DNA of 50,549 nucleotides. It comes from an uncultured Bacteroidales bacterium. Its GTDB lineage: Bacteria; Bacteroidota; Bacteroidia; Bacteroidales; UBA4417. Position numbers and translations under genes: made by a program. The stretch covers positions 1-50,549 of the forward strand of contig CAIPFN010000124.1 in NCBI GenBank assembly GCA_903864265.1, read 5' to 3'. Shown one piece after another: positions 26,720-39,433 of this stretch (position 1 is the stretch's first letter; every line of letters begins with the position of its first letter). Under the pieces are notes generated by a model. That model saw only the letters and a list, made by a program, of their open reading frames with translations. It was not told where the DNA came from and made no database searches.

Positions 26720-27623
26720 TCCAGAGTTGAGCAGGATATATCCCTGCTTTTATAAGTTGAGCTAGTTTTTCGATTACCAGAGGCTTGTCCTCTTTGTAGG
26801 TAACTCCAAACCATTTTGCATCGCTTCGGAGCACTTTTACGCTGGCTTCGGAACGGTTAATCAGGTTGTCGATGGCCGAAGGGATATAGAATTCAGCCTT
26901 CAGCGAATCGCTGTTTGCTTTTACAAATTCAGTGAACAGCAGTTCCGTCTGTTTAAAATATTCGGGGGTAAATCCCCAGAAGTTCATCGAAACCAGGGTT
27001 TCCGGTTCCAGGAAGGCAACAGTGCCGTCGGCATCCTGGTAGGCTATACCTCCGTTCACATACTGTATGTTGGTGCGTTCGGTAACCGACACCAGGAATC
27101 CGTTCTCGTCGGCCATGCAAACCCCTCGCGAAACAGTGCCATGGTCCGACATGGTGTTGCCAACCTGGTATCCAACCAGTGAATACTGGGTTTGCTGGCT
27201 TTCGGTTAACGAACCCAGGTAATCCGCCATGGTTTTAAATGCACCTGCACCGTAAAAGTCGTCCCCGTTAATCACGGCAAAAGGCTCGAGGATAATGTCG
27301 CTGGCCATGAGTATGGCGTGAGCCGTTCCCCAGGGTTTGGTGCGTTCGGCTGAGATGGCTAAACCTGCCGGTACCCGGTCAATTTCCTGGAAGACATACT
27401 CTACCGGGATATGAGGTTGAAGCTTGCTGATGAAAATATCCTTGAAATCCTGTTCGAAGCTCTTGCGGATAATAAAAACTACCTTCCCGAACCCGGCCCT
27501 GATAGCGTCGTAAATGGAGTAATCAATAATGGTTTCGCCCGAGGGGCCTACAGGGTCAATCTGTTTCAGGCTGCCATAACGGCTGCCCATGCCGGCTGCC
27601 AATACAAGTAATGTTGGTTTCAT
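26712..27623 (-). CDS. sugar-phosphate nucleotidyltransferase
   Basis: This 303-residue NTP-transferase fold protein has the N-terminal nucleotide-binding motif LVLAAGMGSRYGSLKQ, the sugar-site VGPSGETIIDYSIYDA, and AVINGDDFYGAGAF with metal-binding acidic residues. Such enzymes join a sugar-1-phosphate to an NTP. Tight coupling to the NahK-like kinase (8-base overlap) and to the sugar permease (4-base gap) suggests it acts on HexNAc-1-phosphate to give a UDP-sugar. Glucose-1-P as substrate cannot be excluded. Confidence 0.85.
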   Translation of the reverse strand: MKPTLLVLAAGMGSRYGSLKQIDPVGPSGETIIDYSIYDAIRAGFGKVVFIIRKSFEQDFKDIFISKLQPHIPVEYVFQEIDRVPAGLAISAERTKPWGTAHAILMASDIILEPFAVINGDDFYGAGAFKTMADYLGSLTESQQTQYSLVGYQVGNTMSDHGTVSRGVCMADENGFLVSVTERTNIQYVNGGIAYQDADGTVAFLEPETLVSMNFWGFTPEYFKQTELLFTEFVKANSDSLKAEFYIPSAIDNLINRSEASVKVLRSDAKWFGVTYKEDKPLVIEKLAQLIKAGIYPAQLWNE

Positions 27624-27627
27624 ATTT

Positions 27628-28986
27628 TTACAGAATTTCTTTGCTTGATTTCATTTTGTGTCCGATGGTAGCGTAATAAATGATAAAGAGATAGATGGGT
27701 ACCATGATCCATAAGGATTGTTGAAATCCTATCGATTGGCCGAGTTTGGCATAGGTAGGTGGTATAATTGCCCCCCCCGCAATACCCATGATAAGCAATG
27801 CCGAACCTATCTTGGTATATTTTCCCAGGTTGTTGAGTGCCAGCGGCCAGATGGCCGGCCACATCAGAGCGTTGGCCCACCCCAGTAAGGTAACAAAAAA
27901 TACCGCATTTGGAAGCATGGGTATTTCGAAACCCGGGAGGTTGTTCAGCCATCCGAACAAGGTGGAAAAAAGCTGAGTATCGCTCGTTGATGAATTGGCA
28001 GCACCCAGTGCAAACAAGGCTCCCAGAAAAGCCGAAATCACCAGGGCTTTCGACTGGCTGATCACTTTGGGAATCAGAATAATACCCAGGATATATCCGA
28101 ATACCATAAAGGCCATGGTGAAGGCGGTCAGTTTCGGGGCATAGGCCAGGTGCAGCGACCTTCCGAACTGGGTAAGACTGTCACCTGCCATAACTTCAAC
28201 TCCTACATAAACAAACAAAGTAATGATACCCAGCAGCAGGTGACGGATTTTAAGCGCATCCGGTATCTGTTTCACAAATCCCTTCAGTGTTTCATGATCG
28301 TCTGCTTCTATGTCAATTTCATCAGGCAGGGATGAGAACTTAACCAGTACGGCAAAAAGTGCCAGCAGGAGGGCCATGGCCAGGTAAGGCCCTACAATTC
28401 TCGAAGCCAGGCCGTTAAGCAGAACTTCTTTCTGATCGAAGGTGAGCTGTGCCAGGTTGCTTTCGCTGAATTTTTCCATCCCGTGCAGGATTAAGGCCGT
28501 GAGAACCAGGGGACTGAAAACACCGGCCATCTTATTGCATATGCCCATGATGGCCATGCGCTTGGCCGCACTTTCGCGGGGACCGATAATGGTAATAAAT
28601 GGATTGGTAGCCGTTTGAAGCAGGGCTAAGCCGGTTCCCAACACGAATAAGCCGGCCAGGAAAACGCCGAACTGACGGGAATAGGCGGCAGGAATAAAAA
28701 TTAAGGCCCCCAGTGCCATGATCAGCAAACCGACAAAAACCCCGTTTTTATAGCCTATCTTTTTTAGTACAAAAGAGGAAGGTAAAGCCATCACAAAATA
28801 GGCGATGTAAAACGCAAGTGTCACCAGGCTGGCCTGGAAAGGCGTAAGCTCACATGCAGTTTGTAAAAACGGCATGAGCGAGCCGTTAAGCCAGGTTACG
28901 AAACCGAAAATAAAAAACAACGCCCCGATGATGGAAAGCGACATGATGTAATTTTTACGGTCTACAGCCGTTGTTGTTGTGTTCAT
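27628..28986 (-). CDS. FucP/NagP-type sugar MFS symporter
   Basis: This 452-residue protein has about 12 hydrophobic segments. It matches the FucP/GluP/NagP branch: FFIFGFVTWLNGSLMPFLQ, LALLQTATNPFITIIGP and MAIMGICNKMAGVFSPL are characteristic. It brings sugars across the inner membrane with protons or sodium. The neighbouring HexNAc enzymes favour GlcNAc or GalNAc as cargo, but galactose or fucose are possible. The gene is 119 bases from the NagB/PIG-L gene and 4 from the nucleotidyltransferase. Confidence 0.88.
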   Translation of the reverse strand: MNTTTTAVDRKNYIMSLSIIGALFFIFGFVTWLNGSLMPFLQTACELTPFQASLVTLAFYIAYFVMALPSSFVLKKIGYKNGVFVGLLIMALGALIFIPAAYSRQFGVFLAGLFVLGTGLALLQTATNPFITIIGPRESAAKRMAIMGICNKMAGVFSPLVLTALILHGMEKFSESNLAQLTFDQKEVLLNGLASRIVGPYLAMALLLALFAVLVKFSSLPDEIDIEADDHETLKGFVKQIPDALKIRHLLLGIITLFVYVGVEVMAGDSLTQFGRSLHLAYAPKLTAFTMAFMVFGYILGIILIPKVISQSKALVISAFLGALFALGAANSSTSDTQLFSTLFGWLNNLPGFEIPMLPNAVFFVTLLGWANALMWPAIWPLALNNLGKYTKIGSALLIMGIAGGAIIPPTYAKLGQSIGFQQSLWIMVPIYLFIIYYATIGHKMKSSKEIL

Positions 28987-29105
28987 AGTCTGTTTTGTTT
29001 TTTGTGTTTAATTTCTTGAATTTCAATGCTATATGGTTGGAAATGCTTTAAAACGGACGTTCCTGTCTATCAGGGCTAAGTGTGCTTCATCTTCAACTGC
29101 TTAAT

Positions 29106-31070
29106 TTACTCTACTTCATACCTCACAAAAACCTCTATAGCCTCGTATTCAGCCATTCCGAGTTTGTCGTACAGGCGGGCAGTATTTTTATTCCTTTCTT
29201 CGGCACGCTGCCAGAACTCACGCTTGTCGGCACCCATAAACATGGCGCCATCCTTTTGCGACTGATGCCTGAAAATCGCATTCCGCTTGATCACCACTTC
29301 TTCGGGACTAAGCGGAACGGCCATATCCACCATTTCGATTTCCCATTCCTGCCAGGCTCCGCGATAAAGCCATACGCGGCAATCTTTCATCCATTCCTCT
29401 TCTTTCATGCGTTCGAGGGCTTCGATGATGATATCGATACACACCCTGTGCGTACCGTGCGGATCGCTCAGGTCGCCGGCGGCATAAATCTGGTGTGGTT
29501 GTAGCTTTCGCAGGAAATCCATGGTGATTTGTATATCAGCCTCACCGGCAGGCGCTTTTTTTACGGTGCCGGTTTCATAAAACGGAAGATCCAGGAAGTG
29601 AACATTTTTTTCAGGCAGTCCAATATACCGGCAGGAAGCCGTTGCCTCACCCCGCCTGATCGAAGCTTTTACCAAAAGCAATTCGGCAGGCTCTATGCTG
29701 TCCTTTTTCTTGTTCCTGTAAAAATCAGTGGACTCATTATACAGGAACTCGGCTTTAGGCTCAACAATGCCGTAAATCTTTTCATAGTTTCGCACAAAGT
29801 CAAGGTAACGTATGGCATCATCGTCGCTCACGGCTATGCTTCCCGAGGTCTGATAAGCCACATGCACATCATGTCCGTGTTCCACCAGGCGGGCAAAAGT
29901 GCCGCCCATCGAAATCACATCATCATCCGGATGCGGGCTGAAGAGCGCCACCCTTTTGGGAAAGGGCAGGGCCCGCTCAGGCCGGGTGGTATCGTCAACA
30001 TTGGGTTTTCCACCGGGCCAGCCTGTGATGGTATGCTGAAGATCATTAAATACCTTAATGTTAATTTTGCTGAAAACGGCATGGCTCGAGATGAGGTCCG
30101 ACAGACCATAATCGTTATAATCCCTCTCGGTGAGTTTCAGCAGGGGTTTTCCGGTTTGCGTACAAAGCCAGAGAACTGCCTTGCGGATCATACTGTTCGT
30201 CCATTCGCAGGGGCCCACTCGCCAGGGCGACTTATAGCGCGTCAGCTGGGCGGCGGCAGGGGAATCCACAATAAAAGTGGTATTGGGATGGTTCTGAAGA
30301 TAGGTGGATGGAATCACATCCGTAACCGGGCCTTCCACTGCTTTGGCAAGTATTTCGGCTTTCCCTTCCCCCCAGGCCATCAGGTATATTTCTTTGGCCG
30401 CCAATATAGTTCCAACACCCATGGTAATGGCAAAATGCGGTACATGTTCTTCCCCGTTAAACGTATCGGCGGCATCGTTGCGCGTCAGCCTGTCGAGCGT
30501 AACCAGCCGGGTTTTCGAATTATAAGCCGATCCGGGTTCGTTGAAGCCTATGTGTCCCGTGCGCCCTATGCCCAACAGTTGAATATCTATTCCCCCGGCT
30601 TCGGCTATTTTTTTTTCGTAATCGCGGCAAAAAACTGCCACATCGTCTTTTTCAATGCTGCCTGAAGGGATATGAATATTTTGAGATTGTATGTCAATAT
30701 GCTTGAAAAGCCTGTCCCACATGAAATGATTATAACTCTGCTGGTGATCGTGCTCAAGCGGATAATATTCGTCAAGGTTAAAAGTGATAACATTCGAAAA
30801 GCTCAGCCCTTCCTCTTTATGCCAGCGGATCAGTTCATTGTACACCTTAAGCGGCGTGGATCCGGTTGCCAGGCCGAGTATCACATTCTGCCCCGACAGT
30901 TGGCGCTCTTTGATCAGTGACACAATTTTTTCGGCCACCGCAAGGGATCCTGCTGCAGCGGAAGGAAAAACCCTGACCGGGATTTTTTCGAAACGGGCCA
31001 CAAATGCATCATCATTCAGCATCGAACTATTCGTTGCCGATGTAAATCCTTTAATGTCAGCTAATTTCAT
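29106..31070 (-). CDS. nagB: glucosamine-6-phosphate deaminase fused to a PIG-L deacetylase-like domain
   Basis: This 654-residue two-domain protein carries NagB in residues ~1-300 (GLATGSTPLKVYNELI, ITFNLDEYYPL, GIGRTGHIGFNEPGS) and an LmbE/PIG-L domain from ~370 (the zinc motif LFSPHPDDDVISMGGT, then AGDLSDPHGTHR). NagB turns GlcN-6-P into fructose-6-P and ammonia. PIG-L domains remove N-acetyl groups from GlcNAc derivatives, so the fusion may deacetylate and deaminate a HexNAc derivative in sequence. This layout is common in Bacteroidota, and the second domain's substrate is not established. The zinc motif is intact. The gene lies 12 bases after the GH2 gene. Confidence 0.93.
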   Translation of the reverse strand: MKLADIKGFTSATNSSMLNDDAFVARFEKIPVRVFPSAAAGSLAVAEKIVSLIKERQLSGQNVILGLATGSTPLKVYNELIRWHKEEGLSFSNVITFNLDEYYPLEHDHQQSYNHFMWDRLFKHIDIQSQNIHIPSGSIEKDDVAVFCRDYEKKIAEAGGIDIQLLGIGRTGHIGFNEPGSAYNSKTRLVTLDRLTRNDAADTFNGEEHVPHFAITMGVGTILAAKEIYLMAWGEGKAEILAKAVEGPVTDVIPSTYLQNHPNTTFIVDSPAAAQLTRYKSPWRVGPCEWTNSMIRKAVLWLCTQTGKPLLKLTERDYNDYGLSDLISSHAVFSKINIKVFNDLQHTITGWPGGKPNVDDTTRPERALPFPKRVALFSPHPDDDVISMGGTFARLVEHGHDVHVAYQTSGSIAVSDDDAIRYLDFVRNYEKIYGIVEPKAEFLYNESTDFYRNKKKDSIEPAELLLVKASIRRGEATASCRYIGLPEKNVHFLDLPFYETGTVKKAPAGEADIQITMDFLRKLQPHQIYAAGDLSDPHGTHRVCIDIIIEALERMKEEEWMKDCRVWLYRGAWQEWEIEMVDMAVPLSPEEVVIKRNAIFRHQSQKDGAMFMGADKREFWQRAEERNKNTARLYDKLGMAEYEAIEVFVRYEVE

Positions 31071-31082
31071 GATTTATATGAT

Positions 31083-34337
<3,255 letters not shown>

Positions 34338-34349
34338 TTAAACGCAAAT

Positions 34350-34380
34350 GCTTTGGTATATATATAAGGTATACCAAAGC
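34350..34380. promoter_or_regulatory. inverted repeat, candidate operator of the GH2-HexNAc operon
   Basis: The arms GCTTTGGTATA and TATACCAAAGC (11 bases, perfect) are separated by 9 bases. It lies about 60-90 bases before the GH2 start, and the ROK regulator stop lies just beyond it. No T-tract follows on the minus strand, so a terminator is less likely than an operator. The ROK protein next door is the natural candidate to bind it. Confidence 0.55.
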
Positions 34381-34407
34381 AGTTGAGACGTATTGTTGAT
34401 TTATGCT

Positions 34408-35634
34408 TTATTCTTTTTGAAAAACCTTGTTCATTACCAGTGCAACCGTTCCCATCAGGCCTGCATTCTGCCCAAGGCTGGAGGTGATGATCTGTGCATC
34501 GCGGCGGATCTTGGCGATGGTGAATTTATTGAGATTCTGTTGTATAGGGTCTACAATATAATTCTCAGCCCTGGTAAGTTCGCCGCCAATAATGATGAGT
34601 TCGGGGTTGAAAAGATGAATCAGAACCGCAATTCCACGGCCCAGATGCTCGCCAATATTTGCAAGCAGGCCTATGGCAAACTGATCGCCATGCTGGGCGG
34701 CCATCAACACCGTTTCAATAGTTATCTTGTTCAGGTCGCCACTCACCATGGTACGTATTACCGTAGTGGCACCATCGCCTATTTCCTTGCGTGCCCTCTT
34801 TATCATGGTTGTGCCCGAAGCCAGTGTTTCGAGACAGCCGATTTTGCCGCAATAACAAAGCTGCCCGTCGGGGTCCACCTGAATATGTCCGAATTCGCCC
34901 GAGAAACCTGAATTCCCTTTATATAACTTTCCGTTGAGTATCATGCCCAGACCGATCCCGGAACCAATATTCAGACACAGTACGTTCTGCTTGCCCTGTG
35001 CCATTCCAAAAGCCTGTTCGCCAAGCGCCATCACTTTGGTATCGTTTTCAACAAATACCGGGTAATCAAAGATGTTCTCAAACTGTATGGTAGCTGGCTT
35101 TTCGTCCTGCAGGTAGCTGTAACTGATACCCGTATGCAGGTCAATCAAACCTGGCAGCGCAATGCCAATGCCCATCAGTTTTGTTTTATCTATTCCTGAT
35201 TCGGCTATAAAATCATTAACCGCATCTTTCAGGCTTTTTAAAAAATCTTTCGAAACTTCAAGCCCTTCATCAATCACTTTTATGTCGACAACCGGTTGGT
35301 TGCTGAAATTGAACAAACCCAAACGAATATGATACCTGCTGATATCCACTCCAAGTACATAGCGTGCCGGAGGATTAAGCCCATACAGGTTGGGACGACG
35401 GCCCCCGCTCGAAGTCCCTATGCCTTCTTCGGCCAGAAACTCACTCACGATCAACTCATCAATAGCCCGGGTAATGGTCGGGGTACTCATATGGATGATC
35501 TTGCTTAGTTCCGGTATAGATTTACATCCATTTTGATATAATTCTTTTAATATCAATAATTTAAGGCTATTTTTCTTGGATCCGTTAGTTCTTGGATCCC
35601 CGGCAGTATTGCCAAATAGCATGCTTTTCTTCAT
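34408..35634 (-). CDS. ROK family transcriptional regulator
   Basis: This 408-residue protein carries an N-terminal winged helix-turn-helix (LLILKELYQNGCKSIPELSKIIHMSTPTITRAID) and a ROK sugar-kinase-like domain with DISRYHIRLGLFN, GIALPGLIDLHTG and the zinc-binding GHIQVDPDGQLCYCGKIGC. This is the plan of NagC-like repressors, which respond to phosphorylated amino sugars. It lies immediately upstream of the GH2-HexNAc cluster on the same strand and probably regulates it. The natural effector may be GlcNAc-6-P or another HexNAc derivative; that is inference. Confidence 0.93.
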   Translation of the reverse strand: MKKSMLFGNTAGDPRTNGSKKNSLKLLILKELYQNGCKSIPELSKIIHMSTPTITRAIDELIVSEFLAEEGIGTSSGGRRPNLYGLNPPARYVLGVDISRYHIRLGLFNFSNQPVVDIKVIDEGLEVSKDFLKSLKDAVNDFIAESGIDKTKLMGIGIALPGLIDLHTGISYSYLQDEKPATIQFENIFDYPVFVENDTKVMALGEQAFGMAQGKQNVLCLNIGSGIGLGMILNGKLYKGNSGFSGEFGHIQVDPDGQLCYCGKIGCLETLASGTTMIKRARKEIGDGATTVIRTMVSGDLNKITIETVLMAAQHGDQFAIGLLANIGEHLGRGIAVLIHLFNPELIIIGGELTRAENYIVDPIQQNLNKFTIAKIRRDAQIITSSLGQNAGLMGTVALVMNKVFQKE

Positions 35635-36316
35635 AATTTGTAGCTTAGTCTTTATTCTGTATAATACTAAATGTCTTTCGGTGCCTGACTTATAGTAAGA
35701 GGGTGTAAATTTACAACAATCATTAATAATATTATACTACATAGTGAAAAAAATTACTAAGATTGGAAAGAAATTTATTTAATTGCGACATCAGTACATA
35801 AAAACCAGTGTAAGTTGCAATGAAACAATTATATAGCAAACACTTTGAAAGAAAAATCTTCTGCACACAAAATTTGGGAAGCTGAAATCGGATCCGGTCT
35901 CAAAACCTAAAAGGCTGGTTTAATCCATTGCGGTCTCGAAAGCAATACTAAAATAAGTGGTTCAACATTCCGATAAATCCTAAATTATTGGTTTTTAAAA
36001 CAAATCTTTCAAAAAAGTATTTGCTTGTGGATATCAATCGGCATTTTTTTCTTTAACTTTAGGCCGCCATTGATAAACAGGACTCCTTGTTCCTGTTAAA
36101 GCGAAATAATACATTTCGCATTAGAATAGTTTAGGCGTTGAAAATCAGTCGTATACTAAAATCTGCTAATAAAAAACTTATTTTAATCTAAATTAATTTA
36201 CCATAGTGTTAAAAGTTAATAAAATATTTTAGTAGTTTAGCCTTTTCAATTAAAATCTTTTTTAATGATCAATTAGTATTAACCAACCTCAAGTCAAACC
36301 TCAAACAAAAGTGCGT
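35635..36316. other. long regulatory region upstream of susC
   Basis: This AT-rich gap between the divergent ROK and SusC genes has two adjacent inverted repeats: AACAGGA/TCCTGTT (36076-36097) and GCGAAAT/ATTTCGC (36101-36119). A near-match to the -7 box, TAACTTTA, lies just before them at 36054-36061. If transcription starts there, both hairpins fall in a leader of about 250 bases before the susC ATG. No coding potential is seen. Confidence 0.45.
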
Positions 36317-39300
36317 ATGAAAAAAGTGACACTCTTGATGGCGCTGATCCTGTTCTGCTCATGGCAGTTCGTGTTCGCCCAAAAAACCATCACCGGAACG
36401 GTAACTGATGCCAAAGACGGCTCTTCCATTCCCGGTGTAAACGTCGTGGTAAAAGGTACTACCACAGGTACAATAACCGATATTAACGGAGCGTATTCCT
36501 TAAAGCTGCCTGCTAACGCGCAGTCGCTGGCATTCTCCTTTCTCGGTTACGAAAGTAAAGAAGTTGCCATAGGCAACCAAACTATTGTCAATGTGAGTCT
36601 GACTGTTTCGGCCGAAGTGATTGAAGGCGTTGTAGTAACCGCCCTGGGAATTCGCCGCGAGAAGAAAGCACTGGGTTATTCAATGCAGGAACTTAAAGGC
36701 GAAGGAATGACCGAAACCCGCGATCCTAACGTGGTAAATGCACTCAACGGTAAAATTGCCGGTTTGCAGGTTCGCCAGGCTTCTACCGGTCCTTCGGGTT
36801 CGTCGCGAATGATTATCCGTGGTAACAACTCCATCGGTTTCAATAACCAGCCCCTGGTTGTCGTGGATGGTATTCCTATCAACAGTTCCACAGGCGGAAC
36901 CGACGATTACTGGGGAAACCGTAATGTTGACCGGGGATCGGGAATTGCTGATATTTCGCCTGATGATATCGAAACCATCTCGGTGTTAAAAGGACCGGCT
37001 GCTTCCGCACTCTATGGTAGCCGCGCAGGTAACGGAGTTGTTATGATTACTACTAAAAAGGGTTCAGGTAAAAAAGGACTGGGCATTGCCTTCAATACCA
37101 ATACCACTTTTGAAAATCCTATGGAAACACCTGAATTTCAGAATGTTTACGGGCAGGGTGTAAATGGTAAATTCGATAAAACCGCGGCAGGAAGCTGGGG
37201 CGGAAAAATGGACGGCTCAACGGTGGCGGCTCTCATGGGCGACAAAGCCTATTCCCCTTCCGGAAATGATCTCTATAAAAACTTCCTCCAATCCGGAATT
37301 ACCAGTACCAACAGTCTGGAACTTTCAACCGGTAATGATAACGCAACCCTCCGCCTTGGCATCACACGCCTGGATAATAAAGGAGTTGTTCCCGACAGCA
37401 AATTCAACCGAACCTCTGTCGATATCCGTACCACCGGGAAATGGAATAAACTTTCGGCCGATGTTAAGCTTAACTACATCAACCAGACAACCGATAACCG
37501 CATAAAACTGGCCGGTGACCCGGATAATATCTTCCTGAATTACCTGGAGATGCCTCGCAGTGTGGCAATTAGCGATTATACCAAATACGAAGCCACCAAC
37601 TACGCTTTTACCTTAAACGGCACACCTGCTTCATACATTGATAATTACGGCGGAATGTCACGCAGCCCGTACTGGGAAGCTTACCGCAATACCAATAACG
37701 ACAAGAAGGACCGTGTTATCGGCTTTTTATCCATGAAATATGATTTCACAAGCTGGCTGAACCTGAGAGCCCGTTATGGTCTCGATCATACCAATGCCGT
37801 TTATCAGGACAGGCTCGCAACAGGAACCCCTTACTGGATGACCTTAGGGTATACCGGCGATTACAGGGTTACCCAGGAAAATACGAATGAGCAGAATGTC
37901 GATTTCCTCTTAATGGCACAAGGCAATCTTTTCGGGAAACTGAAAGGGGTGGCTTCGTTTGGTGGAAACCTCATGAATGCTAAATCCAACTGGATGCTAG
38001 CACAGGCTCAGGGCCTGGTGATTCCCGATTTCTATTCTGTTGCCAACGGTGCCAACCGCGAAACCGGCTACTCCATCACCGAAAAGGAGATACGGTCATG
38101 GTATGGTACCGCATCTCTTTCGTACGACAACTGGGCTTATCTCGATATTACCGGTCGTAACGACGAATCATCATCCCTGCCATCGGCTAACCGTTCCTAT
38201 TTCTACCCTTCATTTGGGGGAAGTGTGATCGTCAGCCAGTTACTCGAAAATAAAGGTATAAAACTCGGTCCCGTAAGCTTCGCGAAAATCCGCGCTTCAT
38301 GGGCTTCGGTGGGTAACGATATGAATGCCTATATGCTTCAGGACTACTACAATATTCAGTATGTTGCAGGTGTGCTGACGGCTAATCCGGATAATTACAA
38401 GACAAACCCCAACATGAAACCTGAAAACATCAAGTCGACTGAATTGGGTCTTGATTTGAGAATGTTCCAGAACCGCCTGGGGATCGACTTTACCTGGTAT
38501 AAAAAGAATGCCTTCGACCAGATTCTGAAAGTGGCTGTTCCTCCTGCTACCGGATATCAGTATGAATTCATGAATGCCGGTAACGTTGAGAATAAAGGTG
38601 TTGAACTGGCTTTGAATGCAAGCATAGTTCAAAAGAAAAACCTGAACTGGGATATGGTGCTGAACTTCTCGAAGAACAACAATAAGATTATCAAACTCAC
38701 TGATGATACCAAAGTTCAGATGCTCAGCGATGCATCGGTATCTTTCCTGAAAGTAGTTGCTGCCGAAGGTGGAAACTATGGCGATATGCTCGGTTATACC
38801 TATCAGCGCGATGCCAGCGGCAAAATCCTGGTGGACGACAACGGTGTTCCTTTGAAATCGGAAGAAATGACGAAGCTTGGCAACTACCAGCCGAGCTGGA
38901 TGCTGGGATTTTCGAATAACTTCAAAATCTATGGCGTTGATGTGGCCTTTTTAATTGATATGCGTTATGGCGGTAAAGTATTTATGGGTTCCATGAAAGC
39001 AGGGGCTTCAGCCGGTACCCTGGCTATGACCCTCACCGGACGCGATACCCTCGGCACCTGGTCGGTTCCGAACTCTATCGTTAAATCAACCGGCGAAGCC
39101 AATACTATCAACGTTTCTTCGCAGGACTACTGGGCTGGTGTTAGCAGTATTACCGAAGCCTGGATGTATGATGCTACCAATGTGTGCTTCAGGGAACTCA
39201 GCGTGGGTTATACCTTGCCTGCTTCTTTCTCACACAAGGCCAAACTGTCATCGATCAAACTCAGCCTGGTAGGCCGTAATTTATTTATGATCTACAGCAA

Positions 39301-39415
39301 AACCAAGGGCTTTAATCCGGAAGCTACCTATTCAACCGGGAATGCCCAGGGAATCGAGTATGGCACTATGCCTCAGTTACGTAGCCTCGGATTTAACTTA
39401 AATCTTACCTTCTAA
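36317..39415 (+). CDS. susC: SusC/RagA-type TonB-dependent outer-membrane transporter
   Basis: This protein of about 1,032 residues has a signal peptide (MKKVTLLMALILFCSWQFVFAQ), a carboxypeptidase-regulatory-like domain at ~22-100 (TITGTVTDAKDGSSIPGVNVVVKGT), a plug domain (MIIRGNNSIGFNNQPLVVVDGIPI) and a 22-strand barrel ending NLNLTF. The track starts at a GTG; the ATG six bases later is preferred. SusC barrels import oligosaccharides or peptides with TonB energy, paired with a SusD lipoprotein. The SusD gene follows 18 bases later. The cargo is unknown; the surrounding hydrolases suggest glycans. Confidence 0.96.
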   Translation: MKKVTLLMALILFCSWQFVFAQKTITGTVTDAKDGSSIPGVNVVVKGTTTGTITDINGAYSLKLPANAQSLAFSFLGYESKEVAIGNQTIVNVSLTVSAEVIEGVVVTALGIRREKKALGYSMQELKGEGMTETRDPNVVNALNGKIAGLQVRQASTGPSGSSRMIIRGNNSIGFNNQPLVVVDGIPINSSTGGTDDYWGNRNVDRGSGIADISPDDIETISVLKGPAASALYGSRAGNGVVMITTKKGSGKKGLGIAFNTNTTFENPMETPEFQNVYGQGVNGKFDKTAAGSWGGKMDGSTVAALMGDKAYSPSGNDLYKNFLQSGITSTNSLELSTGNDNATLRLGITRLDNKGVVPDSKFNRTSVDIRTTGKWNKLSADVKLNYINQTTDNRIKLAGDPDNIFLNYLEMPRSVAISDYTKYEATNYAFTLNGTPASYIDNYGGMSRSPYWEAYRNTNNDKKDRVIGFLSMKYDFTSWLNLRARYGLDHTNAVYQDRLATGTPYWMTLGYTGDYRVTQENTNEQNVDFLLMAQGNLFGKLKGVASFGGNLMNAKSNWMLAQAQGLVIPDFYSVANGANRETGYSITEKEIRSWYGTASLSYDNWAYLDITGRNDESSSLPSANRSYFYPSFGGSVIVSQLLENKGIKLGPVSFAKIRASWASVGNDMNAYMLQDYYNIQYVAGVLTANPDNYKTNPNMKPENIKSTELGLDLRMFQNRLGIDFTWYKKNAFDQILKVAVPPATGYQYEFMNAGNVENKGVELALNASIVQKKNLNWDMVLNFSKNNNKIIKLTDDTKVQMLSDASVSFLKVVAAEGGNYGDMLGYTYQRDASGKILVDDNGVPLKSEEMTKLGNYQPSWMLGFSNNFKIYGVDVAFLIDMRYGGKVFMGSMKAGASAGTLAMTLTGRDTLGTWSVPNSIVKSTGEANTINVSSQDYWAGVSSITEAWMYDATNVCFRELSVGYTLPASFSHKAKLSSIKLSLVGRNLFMIYSKTKGFNPEATYSTGNAQGIEYGTMPQLRSLGFNLNLTF

Positions 39416-39433
39416 CCTTAAACAGTTAAACAC

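Noticed and set aside
29529-30665. 378-aa plus-strand ORF
   Set aside because: It lies entirely antisense to the NagB/PIG-L gene, which has clear motifs along its length. The translation shows no family features, so it is a shadow of biased codon use.
34350-34380. terminator of the ROK gene
   Set aside because: The hairpin would suit position, but no T-run follows on the minus strand, so an operator is the better reading, although a weak terminator is not excluded.
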